From: Pyrus communis
Taxonomy: Eukaryota; Streptophyta; Magnoliopsida; Rosales; Rosaceae
Reading direction: 5' to 3'
DNA length: 64,000 bases
Assembly (NCBI RefSeq): GCF_963583255.1
Contig: NC_084815.1
Location: forward strand, 18,058,807-18,122,806
Each line of letters begins with the position of its first letter. Positions within the stretch are counted from its first letter, which is position 1. The notes under the pieces are model-generated. The model ran no database searches. It was not told where the DNA came from and saw only the letters and a list, made by a program, of their open reading frames with translations. The translations under genes were made by a program, and so were the position numbers. Shown one piece after another: positions 23,050 to 34,673 of this stretch.

Positions 23050-24120
23050 AGCTTTCTGGACTCTATCTGTCTGGGGAAAGTGTTCCATTAACTACGTAGT
23101 CGATGATGAGATTTTGCCAACTCAGGGTTATGCTGATCTGCGCCACCTCGACTGCTGGTTCTTCATCTATGCTTGGATTTTCCAAGTACTCGACTAGGAT
23201 GGAACGCTTGAGCTGATGGTCAAGTGCGGACCCTAGGCTTGCTAGTGCGTCTGCGTGGGCATTTTCTGCTCGTGGAACCTAAGTGAGTGTGTAGGCTTGG
23301 AACGTCGCTAGCTGCTCTTATACCTTCTAAAGGTATTGGGCCATCATTGGATGTTTTGCTGCGTATTCCCTTAAAGTTTGGTTGGTGATCAGCTGGGAAT
23401 CAGAATAAATCGCGAGCTTCATCACTGCTAGGTCTTTCACTAATTAAAGACCTATTAGTAGGGCTTCATACTCTGCTTCTTTGTTTGACGCCTTGAAGCT
23501 TAGAGTGATCGCTTGCTCAAGCATCAAACCATCCAGAATAGTAAAAACTAGGCCTGCCCTCGATCCCTGGTAGTTGAATGATACGTTGACGTGTAAGCGT
23601 CGGAAATCTCCTTGATGCGGCTACGGTGTGCTCGGTTGTCTTTGGGGTATTTATGGGCTGAGTTGTTGTGTTCGTCAGAATGTCCGCCATTAACGTCGTG
23701 CAGTTGGATTGTGCGGAATATCACGTCGTGACGATGATTGTGTACATTTGATGGTACGATCTGAGCTTCTAGGTTGCAACAACTAGCGCCAAAATCAAAG
23801 TTTTGATTTTCAAGTATCTGGTTTCCGCATTGAGGAGAGCTTTTGAAACTGTGGAATACTGGTGGTCAGGCCCCCAGCTATTCTCGTATGAAGGTAGAGC
23901 TCATTGCGGCTCAGATATCACGTCATAGATGCATAGATCCTTCGCTGCTTCTGGCTTGGATTGGTTGGTAGGTCGCGAGAGGAATCAGTTGAGTGCAGTT
24001 ACTCGTCAGGTCAGACCTTGAATCTCCTTCAGAGTGGTGAGAGACTTTATATCTAGGATCGCTTAGATCTTCTTTGGATGCTCATTTGGCATGGTCTGAC
24101 CACTGCTTAGGGTTAAGAAA
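23050..24120 (-). pseudogene. Gypsy RT C-terminus and RNase H remnant
   Basis: On the - strand, RT thumb-like sequence (TLKEIQGLT, then RVTALN, FLSRPT) occurs near 23960-24060. It is followed by an RNase H connection region (SKALLNAETRYLKIKTLILA) and an RNase H domain (LAVMKLAIYSDSQLITNQ, VPRAENAHADALASLGSALD). The RT palm with YxDD is missing: gag-side sequence meets RT thumb sequence near 24150, which implies an internal deletion. Many stops. Confidence 0.7.
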
Positions 24121-24249
24121 GATGTGTTCGGCATCTTCTTTGGGTTTCCATCCTAATTCATCTGCTAAGGCATTGTTGACCTTGACGCCATCTTCCTGAC
24201 CTGCCTGCTATGATTGCTATTCGGTGGAGATAGAATTATCTTTCTGCAC

Positions 24250-26330
24250 TTCAGCTGTTACTGTTTGGGCAAAAGATTTTTTCTTCGACTCATTTAGAAC
24301 TTGGTGTACGACTTGGGTATCGTGCCTCATTTGGTCGGGGATCGGTCCTTGCGTCTGCTTTCTGGCTTGTTTTTTTTGTTGAACGGTTTATCACATGCGT
24401 TATTCTAAGTTGGCTTTGCATCTTTGCGCGACTGTTTAGGCGGCTTTTGGGAGCGCTTTTCCTTATCCCAGAGGGAGTGTTTTTCTGCTAAAGCATAAGA
24501 GTTTGCTAGGGTCAAGTTCTTGTCCATGATCAATTCTCTGAAAAATAGATGATTTATTGGGAGCCCTTTTTGAAAAGCTTAGCATGCGATACTGTCATCG
24601 CATATAATAATCTTTGCCTTTTCCGCCTTGAATCTCTTGACGTAAGTGTAGAGTGACTCATTTGGGTCCTTCTTCATGTTGAAGAGGTGGTTAGACTTAT
24701 TCTTGATCGAACGGTAGGATGAATATTCCTTTGTGAAAACCAAGGAAAGTTCGTTGAAGTTCCAGATTAAACATGATGGCAGGGTGTCGAACCAGTCTTG
24801 CGCCTCGCCTTGGAGTTTTGTGGTAAAGATCTTGCACATGAGAGTGTCATTGTTGGCGTAGACGGTCATGACACTTCTGTAGTGCATCAAGTGTCTATCT
24901 GGATCTTTATCTCATTTGAATAAGGAGAAATGTGGCGGGTTGAACTTCCACGATGGCTCCGTCCGCTTGATCTCATCTACAAAGGGTGGCTTACTCTGGT
25001 TGGCCACGTCTCTTCGAAGGGCATCGTTGGTAGTATCAATGCGCTGGAATCTGTGTAGTTGCCCTGTTACGAGCCTTTGTACTTCCTCATGGATTTGCCC
25101 CTAGTGAGGTAGTGGAGCCTTCAGCTGCCCTCGGTACTGACCTGCTTGTCCATACTGCAGTTGCTATGCACATGGTTCATGCTGTCGTGCTTGGCGGTGG
25201 CTGCCAGTGGAACTTGAGCTGGACTGCTCTTTTGCTCTCCTCTGGGCGTCATGCGGCTGCTTATGCCGTTGCCTTATAGGAGGATCTCTTTGTGGGCCTA
25301 GCCTTGTGTGGATGCTTCGCCTGGAATGTCCTGAGTGCTCGTCAGAGTGTGGACCCAACCTCGAATGCAGTTGAGTCGGGAATGAACGCTTCTTTATGTA
25401 TTTGGGCAGGAGAAGACATTTCCTCGAGGGCCCAAACAAGAGTGCACACTACCTAAACGCATGGTTCATGGCGGGCTGAGCGGCACTTTGCCGGGACGTC
25501 GCTGGAATGAGGCAAGTTCTTTCGCCCTTATCTTGCTTCGGGACACCTCGTCTAATGTGCGCTGCATCTCGATGCGCTCGAGGAGTTGGTTCATCAAAGT
25601 AGTTAGTTGCGCGAGGGCGTTCGTCAAATTGGGGACCTGTTGGGACAGGTGATGCTTACCATCTAGATTGAAAAAGTTTGGATAACAGGCTTCTCCATGT
25701 GTGGTGGAAATATAGTGGATTGCAGGTACAAAATTCAGGCCGAAAGTGGGCATTCCTATATAAAAGTAGGGTTTAGGTAACCCTGCATCGATCGTGAGCC
25801 TGTGGTCAGAATTTGGATCGTTGAAGGTGGCCTTGGAATGGATTAGGCCGCAGGTCGGGTCGTCGGAGTGGGTCGCGGGGTGCGTTGGATTTGCGCCTGC
25901 TCGCATTGGTCCTATATAGCTATTGGCCCTCTCGACCGTTAGGCTGCCACATCATGGCCTGCTGGCTGAGTGGTTTGGGCTTAGGCCTGTTGAACTGCTT
26001 GGCTAGCAGCAGCTGCTATCTTGGGTTGGGCCTTCTGCCCAGGGCTTGCCATGACAGCTACCAAGTTTTGGGCCTTCTGCCCATGGGCTTGGAATTGGAT
26101 TTAGGCCCCCTGTCTAGGGTTTGGTAGGGTGCGGTGCTGTAAGGGTGGAAGTGGTGTCGTGGCCTGGTAGGTCACAATGGTGGTGGTAGTGGCGCGACTC
26201 CTCCTGCCATCGCGTTAAGCCTTGAGGACCTCTGTCGTGGGGCTATGTCGTCGTCTCCACTCTTCGATCCAAATCCTTGCATGTAAGAGGCTCCGTTCGT
26301 CTTAGTTTATGAATTTCCTACCATTGTATC
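24250..26330 (-). pseudogene. Gypsy gag remnant
   Basis: The best-preserved part, 24579-24890, is the retrotransposon gag domain: MMHYRSVMTVYANNDTLMCK, LQGEAQDWFDTLP and FTKEYSSYRSI. Upstream on the - strand, 25466-25906 is open and ends before a Pro/Arg-rich stretch. The start region near 26100-26330 is broken by several stops, so the initiator cannot be fixed. No zinc knuckle can be recognised. Confidence 0.8.
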
Positions 26331-26456
26331 CTTTCTCCAGGGATTGATCAAGAAACTTTTCTAGGAAAAATTAATTGATACGACGTGTGAGAAATTTAAC
26401 GTAACAGAAAATTCTAGAAACTAATGCAAGAGACTTCTTCGAGTATTTTGAATCAG

Positions 26457-26474
26457 CTCTCAATGAAAGCACCA
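26457..26474 (-). promoter_or_regulatory. Primer-binding site of gypsy element 1
   Basis: TGGTGCTTTCATTGAGAG on the - strand directly follows the 5' LTR. It begins TGG as expected for pairing with a tRNA CCA end. The priming tRNA is not determined. Confidence 0.65.
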
Positions 26475-27000
26475 GTTTTCTCACATGCCCACGAGGTGAG
26501 GGGGGGTTAGGTCAACGGATCTCTGCTGCCTAAGTTAGTTTCTCTGAGAGAGTTAAGTATTTAGGGCTTTTAGGGTTGCCAAAAGCTTTGAAAAGTTGGT
26601 AGAATATGGGGTATTTATACGGTTAGGGCCAGCCATATAGTGTTTAATGGAGATATATTCTCTAAATATTCCTAAGATATTTAATAGGAGATAATATCTT
26701 GAGATAATGGGGTAATTATGCCTAATTAATTTAAATTATGATTACTTACTTGATTGGAGTCAATATTCAATTAGGAATGTATTCAAGATAGGATTTGGGT
26801 AATTAATCCTTATCTTTAATTCCTTGCCAAGGGCAGGTGAGCTGTGGGCTGTTATGTTCAACTGCTAAGGCCTCCAGGGGTGTGAGCTGCGCGTGAGAGC
26901 ATCTGAGAAGCCTGTCCATTTATTGAGGGCAATCTTATCTTTCTTGAATAAAAGTCCACATGTCGCCTCTAGAATTTTTGGGATTATTTTAGGCTCCACA
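26475..27000 (-). repeat. 5' LTR of gypsy element 1 (about 80 bp lost at its end)
   Basis: Aligns with 16629-17222, but the U5 end next to the primer site is missing and replaced by a short GTTTTCTCACAT stretch. The outer end is intact and abuts the GAAGT duplication. It has a few small insertions, for example GGGATTATTTT near 26980, relative to the other LTR. Confidence 0.85.
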
Positions 27001-27160
27001 GAAGTCTTGTCAAACTTTTATTACAAGTGAATAAATAACTATTTTACTCTTGGTAACTTTTGTTACAAGTGTAATGTAAATCTAAGAATACTTGGCTACT
27101 TAAAAGATAAGTAAGAGTTTTTACTCAAAATTATTCATTGTTGATTTATAGAATTTTTTG

Positions 27161-27404
27161 TTTATGATCAAAGCTGTTCATATTATAAATCATTCTATAA
27201 AGATTTCCTTTGCAACAAATCAATTAAAATTAAAGTCGTTTAGTCATTGAATTGTATAAAAATATTTGAACGAATTGGTAAAAACATTGTGAACCATCTA
27301 TATATTTGCTACAATAGATTGACTAAAAGACCTGAGTTTTAATTCATTTTTTGTAGAGATGATCTTTACAAGTGATTCATAATATGAATGATTTTAATCA
27401 TAAG
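27161..27404. mobile_element. Foldback MITE with about 90-bp inverted arms
   Basis: The left arm (TTTATGATCAAAGCTGTTCA onward) and the reverse complement of the right arm (CTTATGATTAAAATCATTCA onward) match over about 90 bp. Shared blocks are CATATTATRAATCA, AAAGATYWTYTCT and TTTAGTCAWT. About 50 bp lie between the arms. The target duplication is not clear. No coding capacity. Confidence 0.75.
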
Positions 27405-27493
27405 CACAAAACTCTGTAATTTGAACACAAAGAATTTTAAGTAGGAATTCCTACTCATTCTTGAGTATCTAAGCATTGTTCATATAAATTAAA

Positions 27494-27545
27494 CTAGCAT
27501 TTGCCTACACATTTTTGTTAGAAAATGAGATGGAGAGAAGGGGGG

Positions 27546-27579
<34 letters not shown>

Positions 27580-27814
27580 GAATGTAGGTTGGAGTGGGAG
27601 GTTTTTGTTTTTGGTTTTTTTTTTTAATTTTTTTTTAAATATTGGAGGTATTTTAACATCACCTGTAGGTGATGCTTCAATAAAAAATAGTAAAATTTGG
27701 ACCTGTGAAATTACATTATTGCCCATCTTTTTTTTTTTTTTTTTGTGATAGAAGACTAAGTAGTCTTTTCACCCTCTTTTGGTTGACAAAGAGGGTTTTA
27801 TTAATTAATAAAGA
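27494..27814 (-). mobile_element. Non-autonomous Helitron, copy A
   Basis: On the - strand it begins TCTTTATTAATTAATAAAAC preceded by A and ends GGCAAATGCTAG followed by T, the A-TC...CTRR-T arrangement of Helitrons. It matches copy B (57501-57816) over its length, including AAAGAC...TAGTCTTCTAT near the 5' end and a CACCTACAGGTGATGTTAAAAT block. The 3' subterminal hairpin is eroded here. A GA-rich microsatellite (27549-27572) lies inside. No Rep/helicase ORF. Confidence 0.8.
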
Positions 27815-28024
27815 TTACCAGTTGAGTTAAACTTAGTTGTCAATTCGTTTGGCTAGTTTAAATTAACATTCATAATTGAAGATTAGTATAAATGATTTTC
27901 GAATGATGATTTGTTTTGTTAGTTTAAATTGTATTCATAATACATACATTTTTTTGGTTAAGTAATACATACATTATGTATTAAGTTAATAAGTAGTAAT
28001 CGGTTTTTGTTTTCTTAGTTAAAA

Positions 28025-28335
28025 CTAGCATATGGGCACACAAAATGTGTGTGAAAATTTTATATTTTTGTTCTTAAACGGAAGGAGAGAGAAAGAGATG
28101 GGATAGAGGTTTGCTTCTTTTTTTTTTTTTTTTTTTCCTGAAAATAAAGGTATGTTGAAATTACATATATGTGAGATTTTGAAAAAAAAAAAAAACAAAA
28201 GAAAATTTTGATTGCGTGAAATTACATTACTGGTCACATTTCTTATCAATGTTCAATTTTAATTAGAAGGCTAGAATAATAATTTCATAAATTTTTAATT
28301 GATAATAAATTTTTTATTAATATCTATTTTAGATA
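28025..28335 (-). mobile_element. Non-autonomous Helitron, copy C (decayed 5' end)
   Basis: The 3' end on the - strand is well kept: hairpin CACACACATTTTGTGTG, then CCCATATGCTAG followed by T. The middle shares the TGAAATTACATTACTG block with copies A and B. The 5' border near 28335 is approximate. T-rich tracts fill the centre. Confidence 0.6.
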
Positions 28336-28339
28336 TATA

Positions 28340-29764
28340 CTCCTAGCCGGTAAAAGGATGATTGTCGCACGATGATTTCCATTTTTGTTACCGTCTCCAG
28401 TAACGTATGCATGTCTGTCCGTATCCCCTTGAGTATGGACGAGAAAGAAATAATTTCTTGAAGTCCTCTCCATAACAAAACATAACTACTTTATGGCTTC
28501 AGTTAAAAATATTCACATACGTTAGTTAAAGTGTACCCGCATCCAAGGAAAAGTATACGAAGTGTCGTACATGGACTATATTCTGTCATTTTCATATGTA
28601 AACAGACATATTTTACTTTCACGGTTGAGTTATAAATAATTATTGGTTCGTATTGTTAGTTTAAATTGTAACTGAAGAAATAAGTAATATTATACTTATT
28701 ACATTATTCATATTGAATTTGTATTATTTTTTTAATAAAGGTCCAACTTAACAAGTAGTTAGAGATTTTATTTTATTTTATTTTTAGGACTTTCTCAGAG
28801 CTTTGTTAATTTAGTTATGTTTGTAACCAAAATAATTCCTTCACACCACTTCATTTCTAAATTTCTAAATTTAGATTGTTTTGTTAGTTAATTTATAGTC
28901 GAGGAAACATGTATATACATGATGGTTGCATGATGATTCTATATTACATATGTATACATAGTTTTAAGGGAGGCTTTGCATCTGGTCCCTAGCCATTAAC
29001 ATTTTTTTTACTAAAACATTAATGGTTTTCAATTTTTTATCAAAAGTCGCTTAACTTTGTACACCTGATTATTGTTATTAATATGTATTTTCATATGTTT
29101 GATATTAATTACTTTACATCTTATGGTATTTAAAATCCCCTATTATATGGCATATAAATTAAAAACCATTACAATTAAAAAGAAAATACTCAAAATTTTT
29201 GATAGAATAAATAGATAAAAACAGGTAACAAAATAACTTTGAAATAATAATGTACTCATAGTGTTAAAAAAAATCGAAAAATGGTACATTTTATTATAAA
29301 ATATGTATACATTCTAAATAAAAAATAAATAGATTTTACACTTAAAAATGGGTACATTTTAGATAAAAAAAAATTGGTTTAACAAAAAGAAAATTGAAAC
29401 ATTTTCACAAAAAAAAAAAAAAAGATACATTTTACATATAACAAAGTGGTACATTTATAAAGAAAAATGGGTACATTATAAATAAATTATGAGTATAAAT
29501 AAAAATTTAAAAAATATGGGCACAAAATGAAATTAATATGGGTACAAATTAAAACTAAAAAGAAAATTGGTACAAATTAAAAAAGGGTTGCAAATTAAAA
29601 ATGGTACAAACTAAAAGTAGAAATATATGATACAAAGTTTAACCATAAATATAAATATACCAAATATAACGTTTCTAACACTAAATCAATATATTTTAGA
29701 AATAAAATTTAATTATGTTGATATGTGAATAATTTATAACTGAAATAATGATGTTCATTAAAAG
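28340..29764. other. AT-rich spacer with degenerate GGTACA repeats
   Basis: From about 29270 to 29640 the motif (G)GGTACA followed by AATTAAAA or TTTTA recurs at least ten times at irregular spacing. The rest is very AT-rich and contains no gene. It may be an old MITE or satellite-like element; borders are not visible. Confidence 0.5.
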
Positions 29765-29769
29765 TTAGA

Positions 29770-30320
29770 TGTGGATGCAAATTTCTTCCTCCTTATTCCT
29801 AGACAAAATTGCACCTACAAAACAAATAACACCTTAGGTCAAGGCCAAGAGCCCCACGCGCCCACGATGAATAAAGGGGCTTTGGCTGAAGAACCTCCGA
29901 TGCCAAAGTTAGAATTTTGAGGGAAAAATGTTTGGAGAATTTAGAGAATTTAGCAAGAGAATTGAAATTTAGTTTTGGAGAGAATGAGGTAGTATTTATA
30001 AGGGTGTGGCCGGCCCCTTTAGGAGGAGGAGGACCGGCCACTTGGTTGGTATTTTGGGTGAGGATCATGATTTGTAGCTAATTAGGAATAATTGAATAAT
30101 AAATCAATTAATTAGCTAATTAATAGAATAATTTCCTAATTGGTTAGCTGATTAATATAATAAAAGAGGAATGATTTGGGAGTTACCTTATGGAAAGGAT
30201 TTGATGAGAATGGATGGAATATGTTTTGAATTACTACCTATTTTGGGCACTTTTGACTTGATTGAGATGATTGCCCACTGCTCGCGCATTGCAGTCCTGG
30301 TGTGCCTCAAGGGTAATTTT
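29770..30320 (-). repeat. 3' LTR of gypsy element 2 (inner end truncated)
   Basis: Starts TGTGGATGCAAATTTC on + and matches 34033-34668 up to about AATTTTGTC (30320). The final 50 bp ending GGCTCCACA present in the other LTR are missing. The shared block AATAATTGAATAATAAATCA is conserved. Confidence 0.85.
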
Positions 30321-30356
30321 GTCCTCTTGTATCTTTGTAGAATTTCTTCAAGCATG

Positions 30357-32637
30357 TCTTCCTCGAGCCACAAGAATGATGATGGTATGTGGCCCTTGTA
30401 TTGTCAAGGCGGGTCTTTAAGCAAGGTTGGTTACTTCAAGGCTGCTCACTTCAAGATTAGCTCTGATAACTGGTTTAGAGACTTCCTCGAGGCATATTGC
30501 CATGCCATTCCATCGAGAATGCGTGTGAAGCGTGCTAAGGATGGTAGCAGCCGTGAACCATGTGATGAGGCTCGGAGAGCCATCAAGTTCCACCCTTACT
30601 ATTTTGCGTTGGGGTTTACTTTTCCTATGCCACGTTTCTTCCAAGAAGTGCTCTGCTCCATGAGATGTGCCCTCGCCCAATGATCTCTGAACGCAGTCCA
30701 TGTGATGGTGGGATTCCACAATCTAAGCCAATTCTTTGACTTAGATCTAACCGTCAATGAATTTTGGTACTTTTTTTTACATAGGTCACATTGAGGGAGT
30801 TGGGCAGTTGCGATCTCGCTATAGGCTTTTTGATAACTCGAGCAAGGGAGATCATGATTGGGCCAATGAGACTTTGGAGATAAGTGGAGAATAGGAGTCT
30901 GATTCTTCCCTAGAGCTGCGTGTACCAATGGTTTTCATATCTGGTGAGTAGGCTGCTTAATCTCTCGATTGCTTTGCTTTTGTGGTATGCTGCTCTTTAA
31001 TTTTCTAATTGTCTTCCGCTGCTTTTGTAGATTCAGAATTTGGCTCCACTCCTAAGACTTCTCCGGACATGAAGAAAGTGCATTTTGCTATAGGTATCCC
31101 TTCCGAGTACTGTGAGTGGCGTTGGCTGCTTAGTCATCTTCGTAGGGAAAAAGGTGGGATGCCCCCGAGAGAAGAGATAAAACGAATCAAGGCTGAGGCG
31201 ACGCCTGTTGAAAAAAAAATCAAAGACTTCTTCCGCTGCTTGCGGGAGTTCACCGGCTGCTCAAGAGATGTTTGCTGAGGAGAAAGCGAAGACTTCTTCT
31301 ACTACTCAAGAAGGTTCACCGGCTGCTCCCAAGCTTATGATTGACTTGACTTCCTCCAAGAATGAGAAAGAGGAGGCTGCGAGATCTGTGCCGATGGCGT
31401 TTGCCGTTCCAAAGGCTATTTGTTCGATATTGATAGGATTGCCCAGCGTAGAAGTTCCTTCATGCCGAAGTTTGTGCCAAAGTGTCCATCTGGGGCCAAG
31501 TTTGGCTAACCTTTGGATAGGCTTGCTACTATGAAGAGTGAGAAGGTGCCCCTGCCTGCTAAAGTGGCGCCAAAACTCGTTCCCTCTGCTGTTAAGACCG
31601 ACTCGTTTACTGAGAAGAAAGAGACTGCTCGTGCAGGCAATCATGAGAAATCCACCAAGTCTGCTTTTAGGGAAGTTGCTGAGATTTGTGTGCTTTTGAA
31701 ACCAGATCTGCTTAAGGACATAGATGTATGTGCCAAGTTTGTTGATGACGTCAAAGGAGTTGTTGGCCCAAGTTCCTTTGTGAAGCATATGACCAGGTAT
31801 AAGAGGATTGTTCTGCTGGCCATGATGCAGAAAACGATGATTCTGGAAGCCGAGTCTATGCTTCTTGATCAAGAGGATACCAAGGCTGCTAAGAAGGTAG
31901 CAAGAACTGTAGCAGCCGAAGCTTACTCTTTGACCGAGAAAGTTAAGAAATTGGAATCCGAGCTTGCTGCTTTGAAAGGTCTAATATCTCTACCCCCATT
32001 TCTCTGCAGCTTGAGACCGCTTGCCAAGAGATCGTGGATTTGAAGACTATGCTTGATGCGATCCAAGTAAAGTATGAAAGTGCAGAGAAGGAGATCGAGT
32101 GTTACATACCTTAGATTCAAGATCTTGAGCGTGCCATCTTTGAATTCCGTTTCGTTGCTTATGCAAAGGATGAAGAACTGATCGCTGCTACAACCAAGTG
32201 ATCTACTTCAAGAAGGTTGTTGATAGGCTTGAACCCCAAGGTGCCTTGAAGATCAACGACAATCTGAAGAAAGAAGTGGAGGAGCTGCAACGGGTTCGTG
32301 CTTGTTTGCTCGAGGAGAATGAGCAGTTGAAGTGTGACAAGGCTGGGTTCAAGGCTTAGCTTACTCAGAATCAAGCCGAGTTCTACAAGTTGGGTTATGT
32401 AGATCATTTCTTTCGGCGGCCGTCCGACTTTGCGTTTTCTGGTAAAGACTTCGAGACCTTTTTTATTTCTCCGGAAGACTTGCTCATCTTTCCTTTTGAG
32501 TCTTCTATTGGTGAAGTAGTCGGAGAGGTTGGTGCCTAGGCTGGGGCAGCTGGGGGTGAAGAGTTGGATGGTGCCGCTACTGAAGGCGTCATGACTGCTG
32601 AAGGTGTATCGATCAAGTAGTCGTGGGATGTCCAACT
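30357..32637 (+). pseudogene. Antisense extra ORF of gypsy element 2 (Transposase_28-like, spliced)
   Basis: The same family as 17779-19918 and better preserved at the N-terminus: open from the ATG at 30357 through ALGFTFPMPRFFQEVLCSMR to a TGA at 30681, then the LSQFFDLDLTVNEFWYFF block with a second defect (T-run shift near 30770). The exon ends at 30943; the intron 30944-31030 (GTGAGT...TTGTAG) joins to DSEFGSTPKTSPDMKKVHFA at the same phase and residue as in element 1. A frameshift in an A run near 31212 follows. Later parts are Lys/Ser-rich, then coiled-coil-like (SLTEKVKKLESELAALK) and end near 32637. The function of the protein is unknown. Confidence 0.78.
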
Positions 32638-33739
32638 TGCTAAAGAGTAGTCTTCTAGGTAGCCTTTAGGATTGTCTTTGTTTTCCTTGTTGCTTTTGTT
32701 TTGCTTGAACTCATTCGGTCTTTGCTGGTTATTTATCAATTGTGCTAGAAAATTTAATAAACTTGTTTCTTTCGCTTTTCTCCATCTTTGCTTCTTTTGG
32801 CAGTGGCAGGTATGCTGCTTTTAGACAGGTCTGCGTAGCCTACACAGCCGTAGGTGTTGGTGTAGAACTTTTGCAATGTTTTTAGCCATAAGGTTGGCAG
32901 CCGAATGTCTTACTTACAGAAGCAGACAAGTCCGTATAACCACTAGGCTATTAACCTTGGCTTTCTCCAATTCCGTAGGTTGTGTAGCAAGTACCACAAC
33001 ACTTTAAGACTTGGTGTAGGTTGTTCCGCATTTGGCAGTGGTGAAGCTTATTGACTACGTAGCATGTCGATAGTGGATAATGCTTCGTATATGCACGTTA
33101 GCTTGTTTAACCTTTCCCAAGAGTGTGCAATTACATAAGTCTAGTGCGGCTTTACTGCTCAAAAGGCAAGCCGTAGGTAGTTTTTCGAAAACTGTAGGCT
33201 ACCTTAGTGCACTCAGTAACAGCTTTAGGTTTCCAGGGCAGCCATTCATAGGGCGCACTGCGTAATGTGCCCTTTCTGTCTCTAGGGCCCAACTCCCCGC
33301 GGATTAGGCTAAGAGACCCAAAATTCTTCAGTTAGCTAAGCCTTGAAAAAGACCATTGTGGCTACTTTTAGGAATACCGGCGTAAGCCATCGTGCATCTA
33401 GTTATACTAGGGCAGCCCGGCTCATCCACGTATGGATATTCGGAGTGTAGAGTTTATCTTCCTGCTTTAGAGAGCAGGCTCATGTGGGTGTCAGGGAATG
33501 AGTTTACCCTCTCGCATTGGAGAGCATGGTTGGTCATTCGAGAGGTGCAATTCCTACAATGAGTCCTTAAGAAGGGTGCAATTTTCTTTTGAAGTGCATG
33601 AGAGATAAGTTGTTGTAGACATATAGTCGAGCCAAGTAGTAAAATTACTTCTGAATTCCTCATTAAAAAACGAGTGAAATGAACGAATAACTTAGTTGTA
33701 AAAGACTGCATAACAACTTGATAATCCTTGGCTTGCAAG

Positions 33740-34018
33740 GTGGTGCCCGTTGAGCTGCTTAAGTCTTCGGGTCTTGATATAGTGGGAGGTCACACATGGT
33801 ACTTCCTCAGGTTGTAGGCATTTCATTACTTCTCGATCTCTTTATCGTTCATGGTGGCAATGGTGTAACTACCTTTGCCGCCTACTCTGCTGTTTTTGTA
33901 CGAACCTTCTCAGATGAGATCTATCTTCTTAGAGCCTTTCTGTGGGCAATGATGAAGGCTTTTCTTAGGACTAGATCTCCGAGTTGGAACTGCCGGATCT
34001 TGGTCCTTTTATTGTAGT
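33740..34018 (-). pseudogene. C-terminal tail of gypsy integrase, fused to LTR
   Basis: On the - strand: YNKRTKIRQFQLGDLVLRKA and then a basic stretch, equivalent to 21895-22140 in element 1. It starts at a breakpoint next to the shortened primer site (TGGTGTTTTCC, 34021-34030). A fortuitous ORF runs from the LTR across the junction (33921-34178), so this fusion ORF is not a real protein. Confidence 0.75.
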
Positions 34019-34032
34019 TGGAAAACACCAGA

Positions 34033-34668
34033 TGTAAATTTCTTCCTCTTTGTTCTTGGACAAAATTGCACCTACAAAACAAATAACACCTTCGGTCAAG
34101 GCCAAGAGCCTCATGCGCCCACAATGATTTGTTTTTTGGGGGGGGGGGGGGCTTTGGCCGAAGAACCTTCGATGCCAAAGTTAGAATTTTGAGGGAAAAA
34201 TGTTTGGAGAATTTAGAGAATTTAGTAGGAGAATTTAGAGAATTTAGTAAGAGAATTGGAATTTAGTTTGGGGAGAAAGACGTAGTATTTATAGGGGTGT
34301 GACCGGCCCCTTTAAGCGGAGGAGGACTGGCCACTTGGTTGGTATTTGGGTGAGGTTCATGATTTGTAGCTAATTAGGAATAATTGAATAATAAATCAAT
34401 TAATTAGCTAATTAATAGAATAATTTCTTAACTGATTAGCTAATTAATATAATAAAAGAGGAATGATTTGAGAGTTACCTTGTGGAGAGGATTTGATAAG
34501 GATGGATGAAATAGGTTTTGAATTACTACCTATTTTGGGCACTTTTGACTTGATTGATGGATGATTGCCCACTACTTGTGCGTAGGAGTCCCGGTGTGCC
34601 TCGAGGCTAATTTTGTCATTTTCATCCAAAAATCCACGTGTCGCCTTATGATTATTTTTGGCTCCACA
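34033..34668 (-). repeat. 5' LTR of gypsy element 2
   Basis: About 636 bp, ends TGTAAATTTC and GGCTCCACA on +. The outer end is intact at the TTAGA duplication. Contains a 14-nt G run (34138-34151) and tandem GAATTTAGAGAATTTAG repeats (34207-34250). Confidence 0.85.
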
Positions 34669-34673
34669 TTAGA

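Larger units (their letters stand above)
16629..27000 (-). mobile_element. Ty3/gypsy LTR retrotransposon with antisense extra ORF
   Basis: A 10,372-bp insertion bounded by the direct repeat GAAGT (16624-16628 and 27001-27005). LTRs lie at 16629-17222 and 26475-27000 and begin TGTGGAGCC on the - strand. Gag, RT/RNase H and integrase remnants follow the - strand from right to left. A separate ORF on the + strand (17779-19918) sits between integrase and the 3' LTR. This layout, with an antisense ORF downstream of pol, is known for Tat-lineage gypsy elements. Between pol and the antisense ORF is a tandem-repeat spacer (about 20050-21660). Most of RT is deleted and all genes carry stops, so it is inactive. 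17223-17778 is AT-rich internal DNA without a clear frame. Confidence 0.88.
29770..34668 (-). mobile_element. Internally deleted gypsy element with antisense ORF
   Basis: A 4,899-bp insertion bounded by TTAGA (29765-29769 and 34669-34673). It belongs to the same type as 16629-27000: LTR ends TGTGGAGCC on the - strand, the same antisense ORF family, and the same repeat blocks between pol and that ORF. The 5' LTR and primer-site start are joined directly to the last part of integrase (about 34018), so all gag, protease, RT and most integrase are gone. The 3' LTR lacks its outer U3 end next to internal DNA. The LTRs otherwise stay similar. Spacer 32640-33740 is non-coding. Confidence 0.88.

Noticed and set aside
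22317..25652. + strand ORFs within 22-26 kb
   Set aside because: Antisense shadows of the decayed gypsy gag-pol on the - strand.
31979..32009. Second short intron in the antisense gypsy ORF (GTCT...TGCAG)
   Set aside because: Only 31 nt, below plant intron size; better explained by a small deletion that shifts an originally continuous frame.
33921..34178. 85-codon - strand ORF crossing the LTR
   Set aside because: Fusion of LTR and integrase tail made by an internal deletion; not an ancestral reading frame.
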